Program-made: the position numbers and the translations under genes
Shown here: one piece after another, positions 14,850 to 22,171 of the stretch
How the letters are laid out: each line of letters opens with the position of its first letter
How positions within the stretch are numbered: position 1 is the stretch's first letter
The notes under the pieces: model-generated
Database searches by the model: none
Seen by the model: the letters and a program-made list of their open reading frames with translations, nothing else
Told to the model about the DNA's origin: nothing
Assembly: GCF_037327425.1 (NCBI RefSeq)
Contig: NZ_CP147846.1
Location: forward strand, 2,976,001-3,040,000
Source: Rhodococcus sovatensis
GTDB taxonomy: Bacteria > Actinomycetota > Actinomycetes > Mycobacteriales > Mycobacteriaceae
Direction of reading: 5' to 3'
DNA length: 64,000 nt

Positions 14850-15856
14850 CCGAGCAGGCACCCGAGCCGGCTCCGCCGCAGCCACCCGAGGCGGCTCCGC
14901 GGCAGTGGCACGGAAATGCGCATTCCAGTGCACTCAACCGTGCCACTGGGCCGAAGGCCCAGAACAAGAAAACACCGTACGACGTCATCGTGATCGGCGG
15001 CTGCGGCGCGGTCGGGTCGCTGCTCGTCGGCCTCCTCGCCGATGACGGACTTTCGGTGCTCACCGTCGATCCATCCTCGGAGAGCGATACTGCCGATCGC
15101 GTATCGGGTGACATCCGCGCACTGGACGAAGACCTTGCCCACACAGTCAAGGAAGCGCAGGTCGTCGTATTGGCCGTTCCCGAGTTCGTCGCGTTGTCGA
15201 CGGACCTGTCGCTGTTCGGCGAGGACGCCCTCGTTGTCGAGACACTCTCGGTCAAATCGGGCTTCGCCGCAGTGGCGTCTACAGCGCCTGCAGGTCTACA
15301 AATCCTAGGAATCAACCCGATGTTCGCACCGTCACTGGGAATGGACGGCCGACCGGTCGCCGCAGTCGCACACCGTGCTGGTGCCCGAGTCGACGACTTC
15401 CTGCACCGCATCGGCACGTGGGGCGGCCGCGTCGTGTCCGTCGACGTCGACCAGCATGACCGTGTGGCCGCTGCAACCCAAGCCCTGACTCATGCTGCGG
15501 TTCTGGCCTTCGGGTCGGCGCTCGCATCGCTCGACGTCGACCCTGCACTCGTGGAAGCCGTCGCGCCGCCGCCTGCTCGTACCGCGCTCGCGCTGCTGGC
15601 TCGAATCTCAGGCGGCGAACCGGAGGTGTACTGGGACGTGCAGGCGGGCAATCCCTACGCCGAGTCCGCGCGACACGCGTTGGCGACGGCATTGGCTGAT
15701 CTCGATTCCGCAGTTACCTCCGGCGAGGAATCGAATTTCACTCGCTATCTGCTCCACGCTGGAGAATCTGTTCCAGACGGCGACGAGTACCGAGCATTGT
15801 GTGCTCGACTTTTCGGTATCGTGCGAGAACCAGCACGGGAGGAGGATCGACTGTGA
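14846..15856 (+). CDS. TyrA-like dehydrogenase, candidate 4-amino-4-deoxyprephenate dehydrogenase
   Basis: A 336-residue protein with a Pro/Ala-rich N-terminal tail (residues 1-44), a Rossmann NAD-binding motif VIVIGGCGAVGSLLVGLLAD (GGCGAVG at 51-57) and an all-helical prephenate-dehydrogenase dimerisation half. Where TyrA enzymes have the catalytic motif HPMFGP, this protein has NPMFAP (Asn157), so the His that acts on the ring hydroxyl is replaced. That favours a substrate other than prephenate, such as the 4-amino analogue used by PapC-type enzymes (inference). It overlaps the regulator by 4 nt and the N-oxygenase by 4 nt. Ordinary tyrosine synthesis is the alternative role. Confidence 0.75.
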   Translation: MTEQAPEPAPPQPPEAAPRQWHGNAHSSALNRATGPKAQNKKTPYDVIVIGGCGAVGSLLVGLLADDGLSVLTVDPSSESDTADRVSGDIRALDEDLAHTVKEAQVVVLAVPEFVALSTDLSLFGEDALVVETLSVKSGFAAVASTAPAGLQILGINPMFAPSLGMDGRPVAAVAHRAGARVDDFLHRIGTWGGRVVSVDVDQHDRVAAATQALTHAAVLAFGSALASLDVDPALVEAVAPPPARTALALLARISGGEPEVYWDVQAGNPYAESARHALATALADLDSAVTSGEESNFTRYLLHAGESVPDGDEYRALCARLFGIVREPAREEDRL

Positions 15857-16806
15857 TCGACATCCCCGCGCTGCCCGCGCACGATCCGGACGATCTCGTC
15901 GAGAGCGCGGTCGTGTCACGTCTGGCCGGTAATTGGAGCAACCGGGCGACGGTGAAGAAGCCTGAGCCCGACCTGGACGATCTGTTCGATCACTCCAAGC
16001 ACGACTACCCCGAGGCTCTCATCCCGTTCGCCGAGCACGACGTCTACGTCGGCCTGCCCGAGACCACGAAGGACAGGATCAGGGCGTGGGGGTGGATCGC
16101 CTTCAACAAGAACGTCATGGACGTCGAACAGCATGTCGTCAACCCAGGCTTCTCGCTTCTTGCCCAAGACGCCTTCGACACCGGTATGGGCGACGTTCTG
16201 GCAGTCGCCGTAACGCAGGCGATGGTCGACGAGCAATACCACACCCTCATGCACCTCAACGCGAGCGCTCTCACTCGACGCCAGCGAGGGTGGGCCATGC
16301 CCGAGCGTGCGCTCCCGTTCAGCGCGACGGTTCGGCGCCGGGCCGCAGCTCAACTCGGGGCTGGAAACGCGACCGAAGCAGCACTGAGCGCTCTTGCATA
16401 CATGACGGTCGCGGAGATCTCGATCACGTCGTATCTCGATCTGATCGAGGACAACGAGAGTATTCAGCCGGTCAATCGAGCGACGGTGAAGCTGCACAAC
16501 CGAGACGAGTACTGCCACGCGTCGATTGCCGACGAAATGGCAGTGATCGTGTTCGAAAAGCTGAAGTCGACCGAAAGGCGATTCTTCCTCGACGGGCTGG
16601 CGGCGGGAATGGATGCATTCTCAGCCACCGATTTCTCCACCTGGGAGGCCATTCTCCAGAGCGAAGGTGTGGCGGAGAAAGACCGAATGCTCGACGACAC
16701 ACGGAACGACCGCACGCGTCGGCAATTGGTCCAGGATTACACCGGAATCCGGTCTTTGTGCCGGAAACTCGACGTCGAGGATGAAATAGGTATCGCCTGG
16801 ACATAA
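15853..16806 (+). CDS. AurF/CmlI-type di-iron arylamine N-oxygenase
   Basis: A 317-residue all-helical di-iron protein of the p-aminobenzoate N-oxygenase family, which oxidises aryl-amines to nitro groups. All seven AurF ligands can be placed: Glu92, Glu127, His130, Glu188, His215, Glu219 and His222, seen in VEQH, DEQYHTLMH, VAEIS and LHNRDEYCH. The spacing tracks AurF with an almost constant offset. It starts from GTG at 15853, overlapping the TyrA-like stop (GTGA), with a strong GGAGGAGG upstream. Next to a PapC-like enzyme, a role in making a 4-nitro- or 4-hydroxylamino-aryl amino acid is attractive but unproven. Confidence 0.88.
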   Translation: MIDIPALPAHDPDDLVESAVVSRLAGNWSNRATVKKPEPDLDDLFDHSKHDYPEALIPFAEHDVYVGLPETTKDRIRAWGWIAFNKNVMDVEQHVVNPGFSLLAQDAFDTGMGDVLAVAVTQAMVDEQYHTLMHLNASALTRRQRGWAMPERALPFSATVRRRAAAQLGAGNATEAALSALAYMTVAEISITSYLDLIEDNESIQPVNRATVKLHNRDEYCHASIADEMAVIVFEKLKSTERRFFLDGLAAGMDAFSATDFSTWEAILQSEGVAEKDRMLDDTRNDRTRRQLVQDYTGIRSLCRKLDVEDEIGIAWT

Positions 16807-16861
16807 GCAGTCCGAAGGGCGCGTCTTTTACTGCAGGTAACATTTCCGGCGGGCGCATGGA

Positions 16862-16885
16862 TTGACTACGGGTACGAAAACCCGT
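16862..16885 (+). promoter_or_regulatory. TTGACT box with adjoining inverted repeat before the ABC exporter
   Basis: TTGACT (16862-16867) resembles a -35 box and is followed directly by ACGGGT (16868-16873) and its complement ACCCGT (16880-16885), a 6-bp inverted repeat with a 6-nt spacer. It may be an operator or a weak end-of-transcript hairpin for the preceding operon. No convincing -10 box is at the expected distance. Confidence 0.3.
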
Positions 16886-16931
16886 CCAGACCGTTTACCG
16901 CACTTTTCAACACCGACCGCACGGAGAATCG

Positions 16932-17939
16932 ATGCCACTGTCCGAGGACGCAGCAGTTCTGGTGGAGGACGTCCACAAATCGTTCGACGACGTCCACGCC
17001 CTTCGTGGCATCAGTTTCACAGCGCCGCGAGGTACCGTCCTCGGCATTCTCGGCCCCAACGGAGCCGGCAAGACCACGATGGTCAAGGTGCTGGCGACGC
17101 TGCTGAAGCCAGACTCCGGGCGCGCCCAGGTCGCCGGTCACGATGTCGCGACGAATGCTCCCGCCGTACGGCGATCGATCATGATGACGGGCCAGTACGC
17201 GGCGTTGGACGACACGTTGTCCGGGCGCGAGAACATCGAACTGTTCGGACGTCTGATGGGGTTGGACAAGAAGGCATCGAAAGCCCGTGCACACGCCCTG
17301 CTCGAGGAATTCGACCTGGCGGACACCGGCAGAAGGCCGGTCCGTGGGTACTCGGGTGGAATGCGCCGCCGCATCGACATCGCGTGCGGTCTCGTCGTCC
17401 GACCCCAGGTCGTGTTCCTCGACGAACCGACTACCGGACTCGATCCGCGCAGCCGCCAGGGTGTGTGGTCGCTGGTACAGGCGTTGAAGGCCCAGGGCAT
17501 CACGGTGCTGCTGACCACCCAGTATCTCGAAGAAGCCGACGTGCTCAGCGACAACATCATCGTGATCGACAAGGGCACGGTCATTGCCGAGGGGACATCC
17601 GACGAACTCAAGGCACGCACCGGTGGCAGCTACTGCGAGGTGGTCCCCCTAGATCCCTCGCAGCTTCGACGAGTGGCCGACGCGCTCGGCGAACTGTTGC
17701 CGCCCGCCAATCGCGCCGAGATCGCACCTGATTCGGTGCGACTGTCCGTCCCCGCGCCGGGAGGTGCAGCAACGCTGTCCGAGATCTTGCGCCGCATCGA
17801 CGCCGCGGGAATCGACCTCGCCGACATCGCACTACGCCGCCCTTCTCTCGACGACGTCTTCCTCACGTTGACCGGGCACTCGCACTCGACCGACGGTGCG
17901 GGCGCCGCGCCGGCCGACACAGGTGTCGATGCCCGATGA
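16932..17939 (+). CDS. ABC exporter ATP-binding protein, DrrA-like
   Basis: A 335-residue ATPase of the daunorubicin-resistance type. The Walker A motif GPNGAGKT is at 41-48, the Q-loop in MMTGQYAALDDTLSG, the signature YSGGM at 140-144, and Walker B VVFLDEPTTGLDPRS begins at 160. The C-terminal domain of about 110 residues is characteristic of DrrA-like proteins. It is the first gene of a three-gene operon with two membrane subunits. Its position between an N-oxygenase operon and NRPS genes suggests export or self-resistance for the product (inference). Confidence 0.92.
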   Translation: MPLSEDAAVLVEDVHKSFDDVHALRGISFTAPRGTVLGILGPNGAGKTTMVKVLATLLKPDSGRAQVAGHDVATNAPAVRRSIMMTGQYAALDDTLSGRENIELFGRLMGLDKKASKARAHALLEEFDLADTGRRPVRGYSGGMRRRIDIACGLVVRPQVVFLDEPTTGLDPRSRQGVWSLVQALKAQGITVLLTTQYLEEADVLSDNIIVIDKGTVIAEGTSDELKARTGGSYCEVVPLDPSQLRRVADALGELLPPANRAEIAPDSVRLSVPAPGGAATLSEILRRIDAAGIDLADIALRRPSLDDVFLTLTGHSHSTDGAGAAPADTGVDAR

Positions 17940-18793
17940 CGGCCACGAGTCCGCGAGTGCGCGTCGAGTCCAACTCCGTCGGTGGCCATTCGGCGTCGAA
18001 CACCAGGTCTGCCACCCGCGCTGTCCACCGCAAGCGCAGCCCATCGGGGTTCGTGCAATGGCAGGTTCTGACGGCCCGCTCTGTGTGGACCATGGTGCGT
18101 CACGGCGAGTTGGTGGTCGCGGTCATCGCTCCGCTGATCTTCACGGTCGGTTTCTATCTGCCGCTCAAATTCGTCATGCAGCTGCAGGGGATCGACTACG
18201 CGCAGTTCCTGATGCCGATCATCGTGCTTCAGGCGATGGCGTTCACCGCTATCTCGGCGTCGCAGCGCGCCTCGGCCGAATCACTGAGTGGGTTCAACAC
18301 GAGGCTGCAGACCATGCCTGTTGTCGGTGCGGTGCCTCTGGTGTCCCGCATCTCGGCCGGTGTCGTCCGATCCGTCGTGTCGCTGACGGCGGCGCTCGGA
18401 TTCGGGTACGTCATCGGTTTCCGATTCAGCGCGGGTATAGGCCAGGCGGTACTGTTCTGCGCCTTCGCGCTCGCGATCAGCACGATGCTCTCTGTCGGTG
18501 CAGACGCGATCGGAACGCTCTCGAAGAGTCCGGAATCTACCAGCCAGATGCTCACGCTTCCCCAGCTGATCCTGGGAATGGCTTCGTGCGGTTTCGTTCC
18601 CGAATCGGGGTTTCCGGAGTGGATCCGACCATGGGTCCGCAACCAGCCCATCTCGCAGTTCTCGTTCTCCATGCGTGACATGGCCGAGGGTGGCGTCAGT
18701 TTCCACGTGCTGTGGCCGTCGCTTGCATGGATAGTCGGCCTCCTGGTGCTGTTTGTGCCTCTGGCCCTGTGGGCGAATTCGAGGCGATCATGA
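17936..18793 (+). CDS. ABC-2 type exporter membrane subunit (DrrB-like), first
   Basis: A 285-residue ABC-2 family permease. A basic cytoplasmic N-terminus (residues 1-45) is followed by about six transmembrane segments, the first around VVAVIAPLIFTVGFYLPLKF. FVPESGFPEWIRPWVRNQPI is the conserved late loop of DrrB proteins. Its ATG overlaps the ATPase stop (ATGA), and it is in turn overlapped by the second permease. Confidence 0.88.
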   Translation: MTATSPRVRVESNSVGGHSASNTRSATRAVHRKRSPSGFVQWQVLTARSVWTMVRHGELVVAVIAPLIFTVGFYLPLKFVMQLQGIDYAQFLMPIIVLQAMAFTAISASQRASAESLSGFNTRLQTMPVVGAVPLVSRISAGVVRSVVSLTAALGFGYVIGFRFSAGIGQAVLFCAFALAISTMLSVGADAIGTLSKSPESTSQMLTLPQLILGMASCGFVPESGFPEWIRPWVRNQPISQFSFSMRDMAEGGVSFHVLWPSLAWIVGLLVLFVPLALWANSRRS

Positions 18794-19641
18794 GCACCCC
18801 GACAGTGGAAACCGGCGGACAAGTGAGCCGCCTGGACTTCCCGGAACCCAACCTCCACTTTGCCGAGAACTCCCTACGTGCGCTGTGGACCCACAGCCTG
18901 ATCCAGTGCAATCGACTGCTCAAGCGATGGGCCCGCGATCCGTCGACCATGATCCAGGCTCTCCTGTACCCGGCGTTGACGCTTCTGATGTTCAGGATCG
19001 TGCTCGGCAATTCGATCTCGGCTGCGACGGGATCGCCGAGCGTCTACGGAACCGTGCCGATGATCGCACTGGTCGGCGCAATGTTCGGCTCGATCGTCAG
19101 CGCGGTGGGCTTGAAGGGTGAGAAGAAGAGCGGTCTGCTCAGCCGGTTCGCGACGACGCCGACGCATCGTGCGTCAGGGCTGCTCGGCCGCATGATGGCC
19201 GAAGCAATTCGCGTCTTCGCGACGACGATCGTCATCGTGGCGGTGGGCATGGCCATCGGATTCCGGTTCAACCAGGGGATTCCGTCGGCCATCGCGCTGC
19301 TGCTGCTGCCGATCGCCTTCGGGATCGGATTCGCGGTCATGGTGACCTTCCTCGCCACGATTGCCGGTGAGTCTCCCCTCGTCGAAGTCGTGTCCATCGG
19401 CTGCACCCTGTTGATGTTCTTCAATTCCGGATTCGTTCCGGTTGCGGCGTACCCACCGTGGCTGCAGCCCATCGTCGCGGCGCAGCCCATGTCGTGTGCG
19501 GTCGATGCGATGCGCGGACTGTCGCTGGGTGGGCCTGTTCTGGTCCCGGTGCTGCAGACTCTGGCCTGGGCACTGGGCATGGTCGCGGTCTTCCTTTATC
19601 CCGCGATTCGTGGCTACAGGCGCGCTGCCGAGACCGGGTAG
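18790..19641 (+). CDS. ABC-2 type exporter membrane subunit (DrrB-like), second
   Basis: A 283-residue ABC-2 permease related to its neighbour. The start at 18790 (ATGA overlap with the first permease) is chosen over 18712. LLKRWARDPSTMIQALLYPA precedes the first membrane helix, and NSGFVPVAAYPPWLQPIVAA is the matching conserved loop. Two different membrane subunits imply a heterodimeric channel with a DrrA homodimer. Confidence 0.88.
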   Translation: MSTPTVETGGQVSRLDFPEPNLHFAENSLRALWTHSLIQCNRLLKRWARDPSTMIQALLYPALTLLMFRIVLGNSISAATGSPSVYGTVPMIALVGAMFGSIVSAVGLKGEKKSGLLSRFATTPTHRASGLLGRMMAEAIRVFATTIVIVAVGMAIGFRFNQGIPSAIALLLLPIAFGIGFAVMVTFLATIAGESPLVEVVSIGCTLLMFFNSGFVPVAAYPPWLQPIVAAQPMSCAVDAMRGLSLGGPVLVPVLQTLAWALGMVAVFLYPAIRGYRRAAETG

Positions 19642-19743
19642 ACCCGCCTCGAGGTCCGGCAATCCGAGGAAATCGAGACCGAACAGTAGGCAAAAGTTCA
19701 CCGGTTCGAGCTTCGGAATTGCTTTACCACACTCGAGCGCTGT

Positions 19744-19788
19744 TATCGTTGTGGGCAGACCGGAGACGATCCTCGCCCCCGGTTTTTT
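19744..19788 (+). promoter_or_regulatory. -10-like box and terminator-like hairpin before the lipase
   Basis: TATCGT (19744-19749) could be the -10 box of the lipase gene. Just after it ACCGG (19759-19763) can pair with CCGGT (19779-19783), followed by a run of six T (19783-19788). The hairpin may end the ABC exporter transcript 118 nt after its stop, or act as an attenuator in the lipase leader. Evidence is by eye only. Confidence 0.4.
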
Positions 19789-19841
19789 GCTGCCGGTCCG
19801 CCAGTCGGAACGGTTGAGTCGAAACGAAGGGTCGTTTGTAC

Positions 19842-20810
19842 GTGCCGAAACCCAGAGGCAGGGTCGCCATCGCTCTGGCATCCGCGGCGTTGATCACGCT
19901 CGGCAGTGCAGTGGTGTCCACTCCGTCCGCAGGCGCCGACACCGTGGACTCGCCGCTACCGTCCGAGTTCTCCGATATGGGAGCGGCTCCGGCCGGTGCA
20001 AACGACTGGTCGTGCGTGCCGTCCGAGGCTCATCCGCGACCGGTGGTGCTCGTGCACGGAACTGGCTCGGACATGGCCACCACATGGACGACGATGGCTC
20101 CGGCTCTCGCCGAGCAGGGATACTGCGTCTACGCCCTGGATTACGGCGCTGTCCGCACGTTGCTCGACCCGAACAAGGTCATCTGGGGTCTCGGTGACAT
20201 CCCGGTGTCGGCAGCGCGGTTGGGCGACTTCGTCGATGTCGTCCTTGCCCAGACAGGCGCCGCGAAGGTTGATATCGTCGGTCACTCTCAAGGCGGAACG
20301 GTCGCGCGCCAATACCTGAAGTTCAACGGTGGAGTGAACGACGCCGATCCATCGGCCAGCAAAGTCGAGAACCTCGTGACGCTGGGTGGGACCAATCATG
20401 GGACCAACTTCGGCGGTATCCAACAGATGTACCTCGTCCTCGCAGCTGCGGGACTCGACCAGACCATCATCTCCGAGCTGCTGTTCGGTCTGACAGGGCT
20501 CGGCACTGCGGGTCGTCAGCAACTCATCGGATCTCCCACTCTGCAGCGTCTGAACGCAGGCGGCGAAGTCGAGCCAGGAGTCCGCTACACCGTGGTCGGC
20601 ACCAAGTTCGACAAGGTGGTCACACCACCCGAGCGCACGTTCCTCGACGGGACGGGATCGGCTGAAGTTCGCAACATGTGGGTTCAGGATGGTTGCGAGT
20701 CGAACACAGTTCCCCACCAGGAACTGACGTACGACGACCGGGTGACCTACATCGTCCAGACGGCGCTCGATCCGTCCTATGCGGACACTCACACCGCTCC
20801 GTGCACCTAG
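19842..20810 (+). CDS. Secreted triacylglycerol-lipase-like alpha/beta hydrolase
   Basis: A protein of about 322 residues with a signal peptide (basic start, hydrophobic AIALASAALITLGSAVV, Ala-rich cleavage region) and an alpha/beta-hydrolase fold. VVLVHGTGSDMATTWTTMAP is the oxyanion-hole region and VGHSQGG holds the nucleophile (Ser149). The late acid and His residues fall around GTKFDKVV and SNTVPHQEL. It acts outside the membrane, probably on lipid esters. Start choice is open: GTG at 19842 has AAGGG 10 nt upstream, TTG at 19836 would add two residues. It converges on the mycolyltransferase across a shared terminator. Confidence 0.85.
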   Translation: MPKPRGRVAIALASAALITLGSAVVSTPSAGADTVDSPLPSEFSDMGAAPAGANDWSCVPSEAHPRPVVLVHGTGSDMATTWTTMAPALAEQGYCVYALDYGAVRTLLDPNKVIWGLGDIPVSAARLGDFVDVVLAQTGAAKVDIVGHSQGGTVARQYLKFNGGVNDADPSASKVENLVTLGGTNHGTNFGGIQQMYLVLAAAGLDQTIISELLFGLTGLGTAGRQQLIGSPTLQRLNAGGEVEPGVRYTVVGTKFDKVVTPPERTFLDGTGSAEVRNMWVQDGCESNTVPHQELTYDDRVTYIVQTALDPSYADTHTAPCT

Positions 20811-20846
20811 CCGGCAGCAGGCAAACCAGCGTCAGCGCCTCCTGAC

Positions 20847-20892
20847 CGAGTAAGGCCCCATCTGCAGTCACTCGCAGATGGGGCCTTACTCG
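20847..20892. terminator. Strong bidirectional terminator
   Basis: A perfect 19-bp inverted repeat (CGAGTAAGGCCCCATCTGC at 20847-20865, its complement at 20874-20892) with an 8-nt loop. It lies between two convergent genes, 37 nt after the lipase stop and 15 nt after the mycolyltransferase stop, and can stop transcription in both directions. Confidence 0.88.
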
Positions 20893-20906
20893 TAGATCGA
20901 GAACGC

Positions 20907-21983
20907 TCAGATTCCCAGCGATCGTGCCAGCACCGGCCATGAGTTCTTCAGGTCGTCCTGCCAATAGCCCCACGAGTGGCTACCGGAATCACGGAAATTG
21001 ACCGTCGCGGGTATACCGAGCTCACCCAACTTGTTCGCCAAGTTATGAGCACAGTAGTTCGTCGCGGCCTCGATGACTCCGCCGACGACGACCTGATTGG
21101 CCAGCGCAGCAGGATCGCCGTCGATCCCGGGACCGTTCAGGGTGTCGTTCTGTCCTGGCAGTCCGTTGCCGTTGGAGATGTACAGCTCGAGGCCTCGAAG
21201 GCGTTCGGCGTGCACGTACGGATCGTTCTCCACCCACAGCGGGTCGGTGGGCGGCCCCCACATGTTGACTGTGTTGCCACCACCCCAGGTTTCGGTAGTG
21301 AGCTTGACGAACTGCTGCCCGATCGGGTCACTCGTCTGGGCACACCCGCTGTAGGCGGCGACTCCCTTGTACAGTCCTGGTGCGTTGATCGCCAACTGCA
21401 GCACCGAGGTTCCCGAAGAGGACAGACCGGCGATCGAATTGACCCCGTTGGTACCGAGACCGGCATCGATCAGCGGCGGTAGCTCCTCGGTGAGGAACGT
21501 AGACCATTTGTTCACGCCGAGAACAGGATCTTCCTGCTTCCAGTCGGTGTAGAAGCTCCACTTGCCACCGACGGGTGACACCACATTGACGTTCTTGTCG
21601 GCGAAGAAGTCGATTGCGTCCGTTCGGAAACGCCAAGTAGCACTGTCTTCGCCACCGCCCGCGCCGTTGAGGAGGTACAGGGTGGGCCGAGGAACGCTTG
21701 TGTCCGCTGGACGCCACACATCGAGCGGAACTTCCTTGTCCATCGCTGCGGAGTAGACGTAAACGATCAGATGCTGATCGTCCATCACCTTCGTGTGGGT
21801 GATCTTGGACCCGTTGGACGTGGTTGGGTACGCGTAGAGGTCACCACTGTCGGTGACGGGATCAGCGGAGGCCGAGAAACCACCTGCGGCCATCGGCAGC
21901 ATCGCCAATGACGCCGCTGCCACGGCATACTTGCCCGCGAATCGGACCCCCCGGACCGAAGGACGTGGACGGAGTCTGCGCAT
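20907..21983 (-). CDS. Secreted mycolyltransferase, antigen-85 family
   Basis: A 358-residue exported esterase. The signal peptide is at residues 1-41 (KYAVAAASLAMLPMAAGGFS then ASA). The alpha/beta-hydrolase core has the nucleophile motif GLSSSG (Ser188), as in Ag85 proteins, and the catalytic His in SGSHSWGYW (His336). Such enzymes transfer mycolic acids to trehalose or arabinogalactan in the cell envelope, so the host makes mycolates. The ATG at 21983 has AAAAGG 8-9 nt upstream. It lies 188 bp after NRPS-D on the same strand; direct repeats in that gap suggest its own control. Confidence 0.9.
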   Translation of the reverse strand: MRRLRPRPSVRGVRFAGKYAVAAASLAMLPMAAGGFSASADPVTDSGDLYAYPTTSNGSKITHTKVMDDQHLIVYVYSAAMDKEVPLDVWRPADTSVPRPTLYLLNGAGGGEDSATWRFRTDAIDFFADKNVNVVSPVGGKWSFYTDWKQEDPVLGVNKWSTFLTEELPPLIDAGLGTNGVNSIAGLSSSGTSVLQLAINAPGLYKGVAAYSGCAQTSDPIGQQFVKLTTETWGGGNTVNMWGPPTDPLWVENDPYVHAERLRGLELYISNGNGLPGQNDTLNGPGIDGDPAALANQVVVGGVIEAATNYCAHNLANKLGELGIPATVNFRDSGSHSWGYWQDDLKNSWPVLARSLGI

Positions 21984-22018
21984 AGATCGGGTCACCTTTT
22001 CTCGTCGGAAAATTTGAA

Positions 22019-22047
22019 AGTGTCGCAGTCTTGAAAAGTGTTGCAGT
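22019..22047 (-). promoter_or_regulatory. Two direct 11-bp repeats upstream of the mycolyltransferase
   Basis: AGTGTCGCAGT (22019-22029) and AGTGTTGCAGT (22037-22047) are direct repeats 18 bp apart, about 36-64 nt before the mycolyltransferase ATG. The spacing puts both on roughly the same side of the helix, as for a dimeric regulator. The remainder of 21984-22171 shows no gene. Confidence 0.4.
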
Positions 22048-22171
22048 TGGGACGTGTCATTTGTCGGTTCGTACGTGCTCGCCGACGCCGGGAACGGCGC
22101 GTGATCGGACTCCCCCAGCCGCGACGGCACACCGAGCAGTTTATCGCGTCCCTTCATCTGCCCGTTACCCC

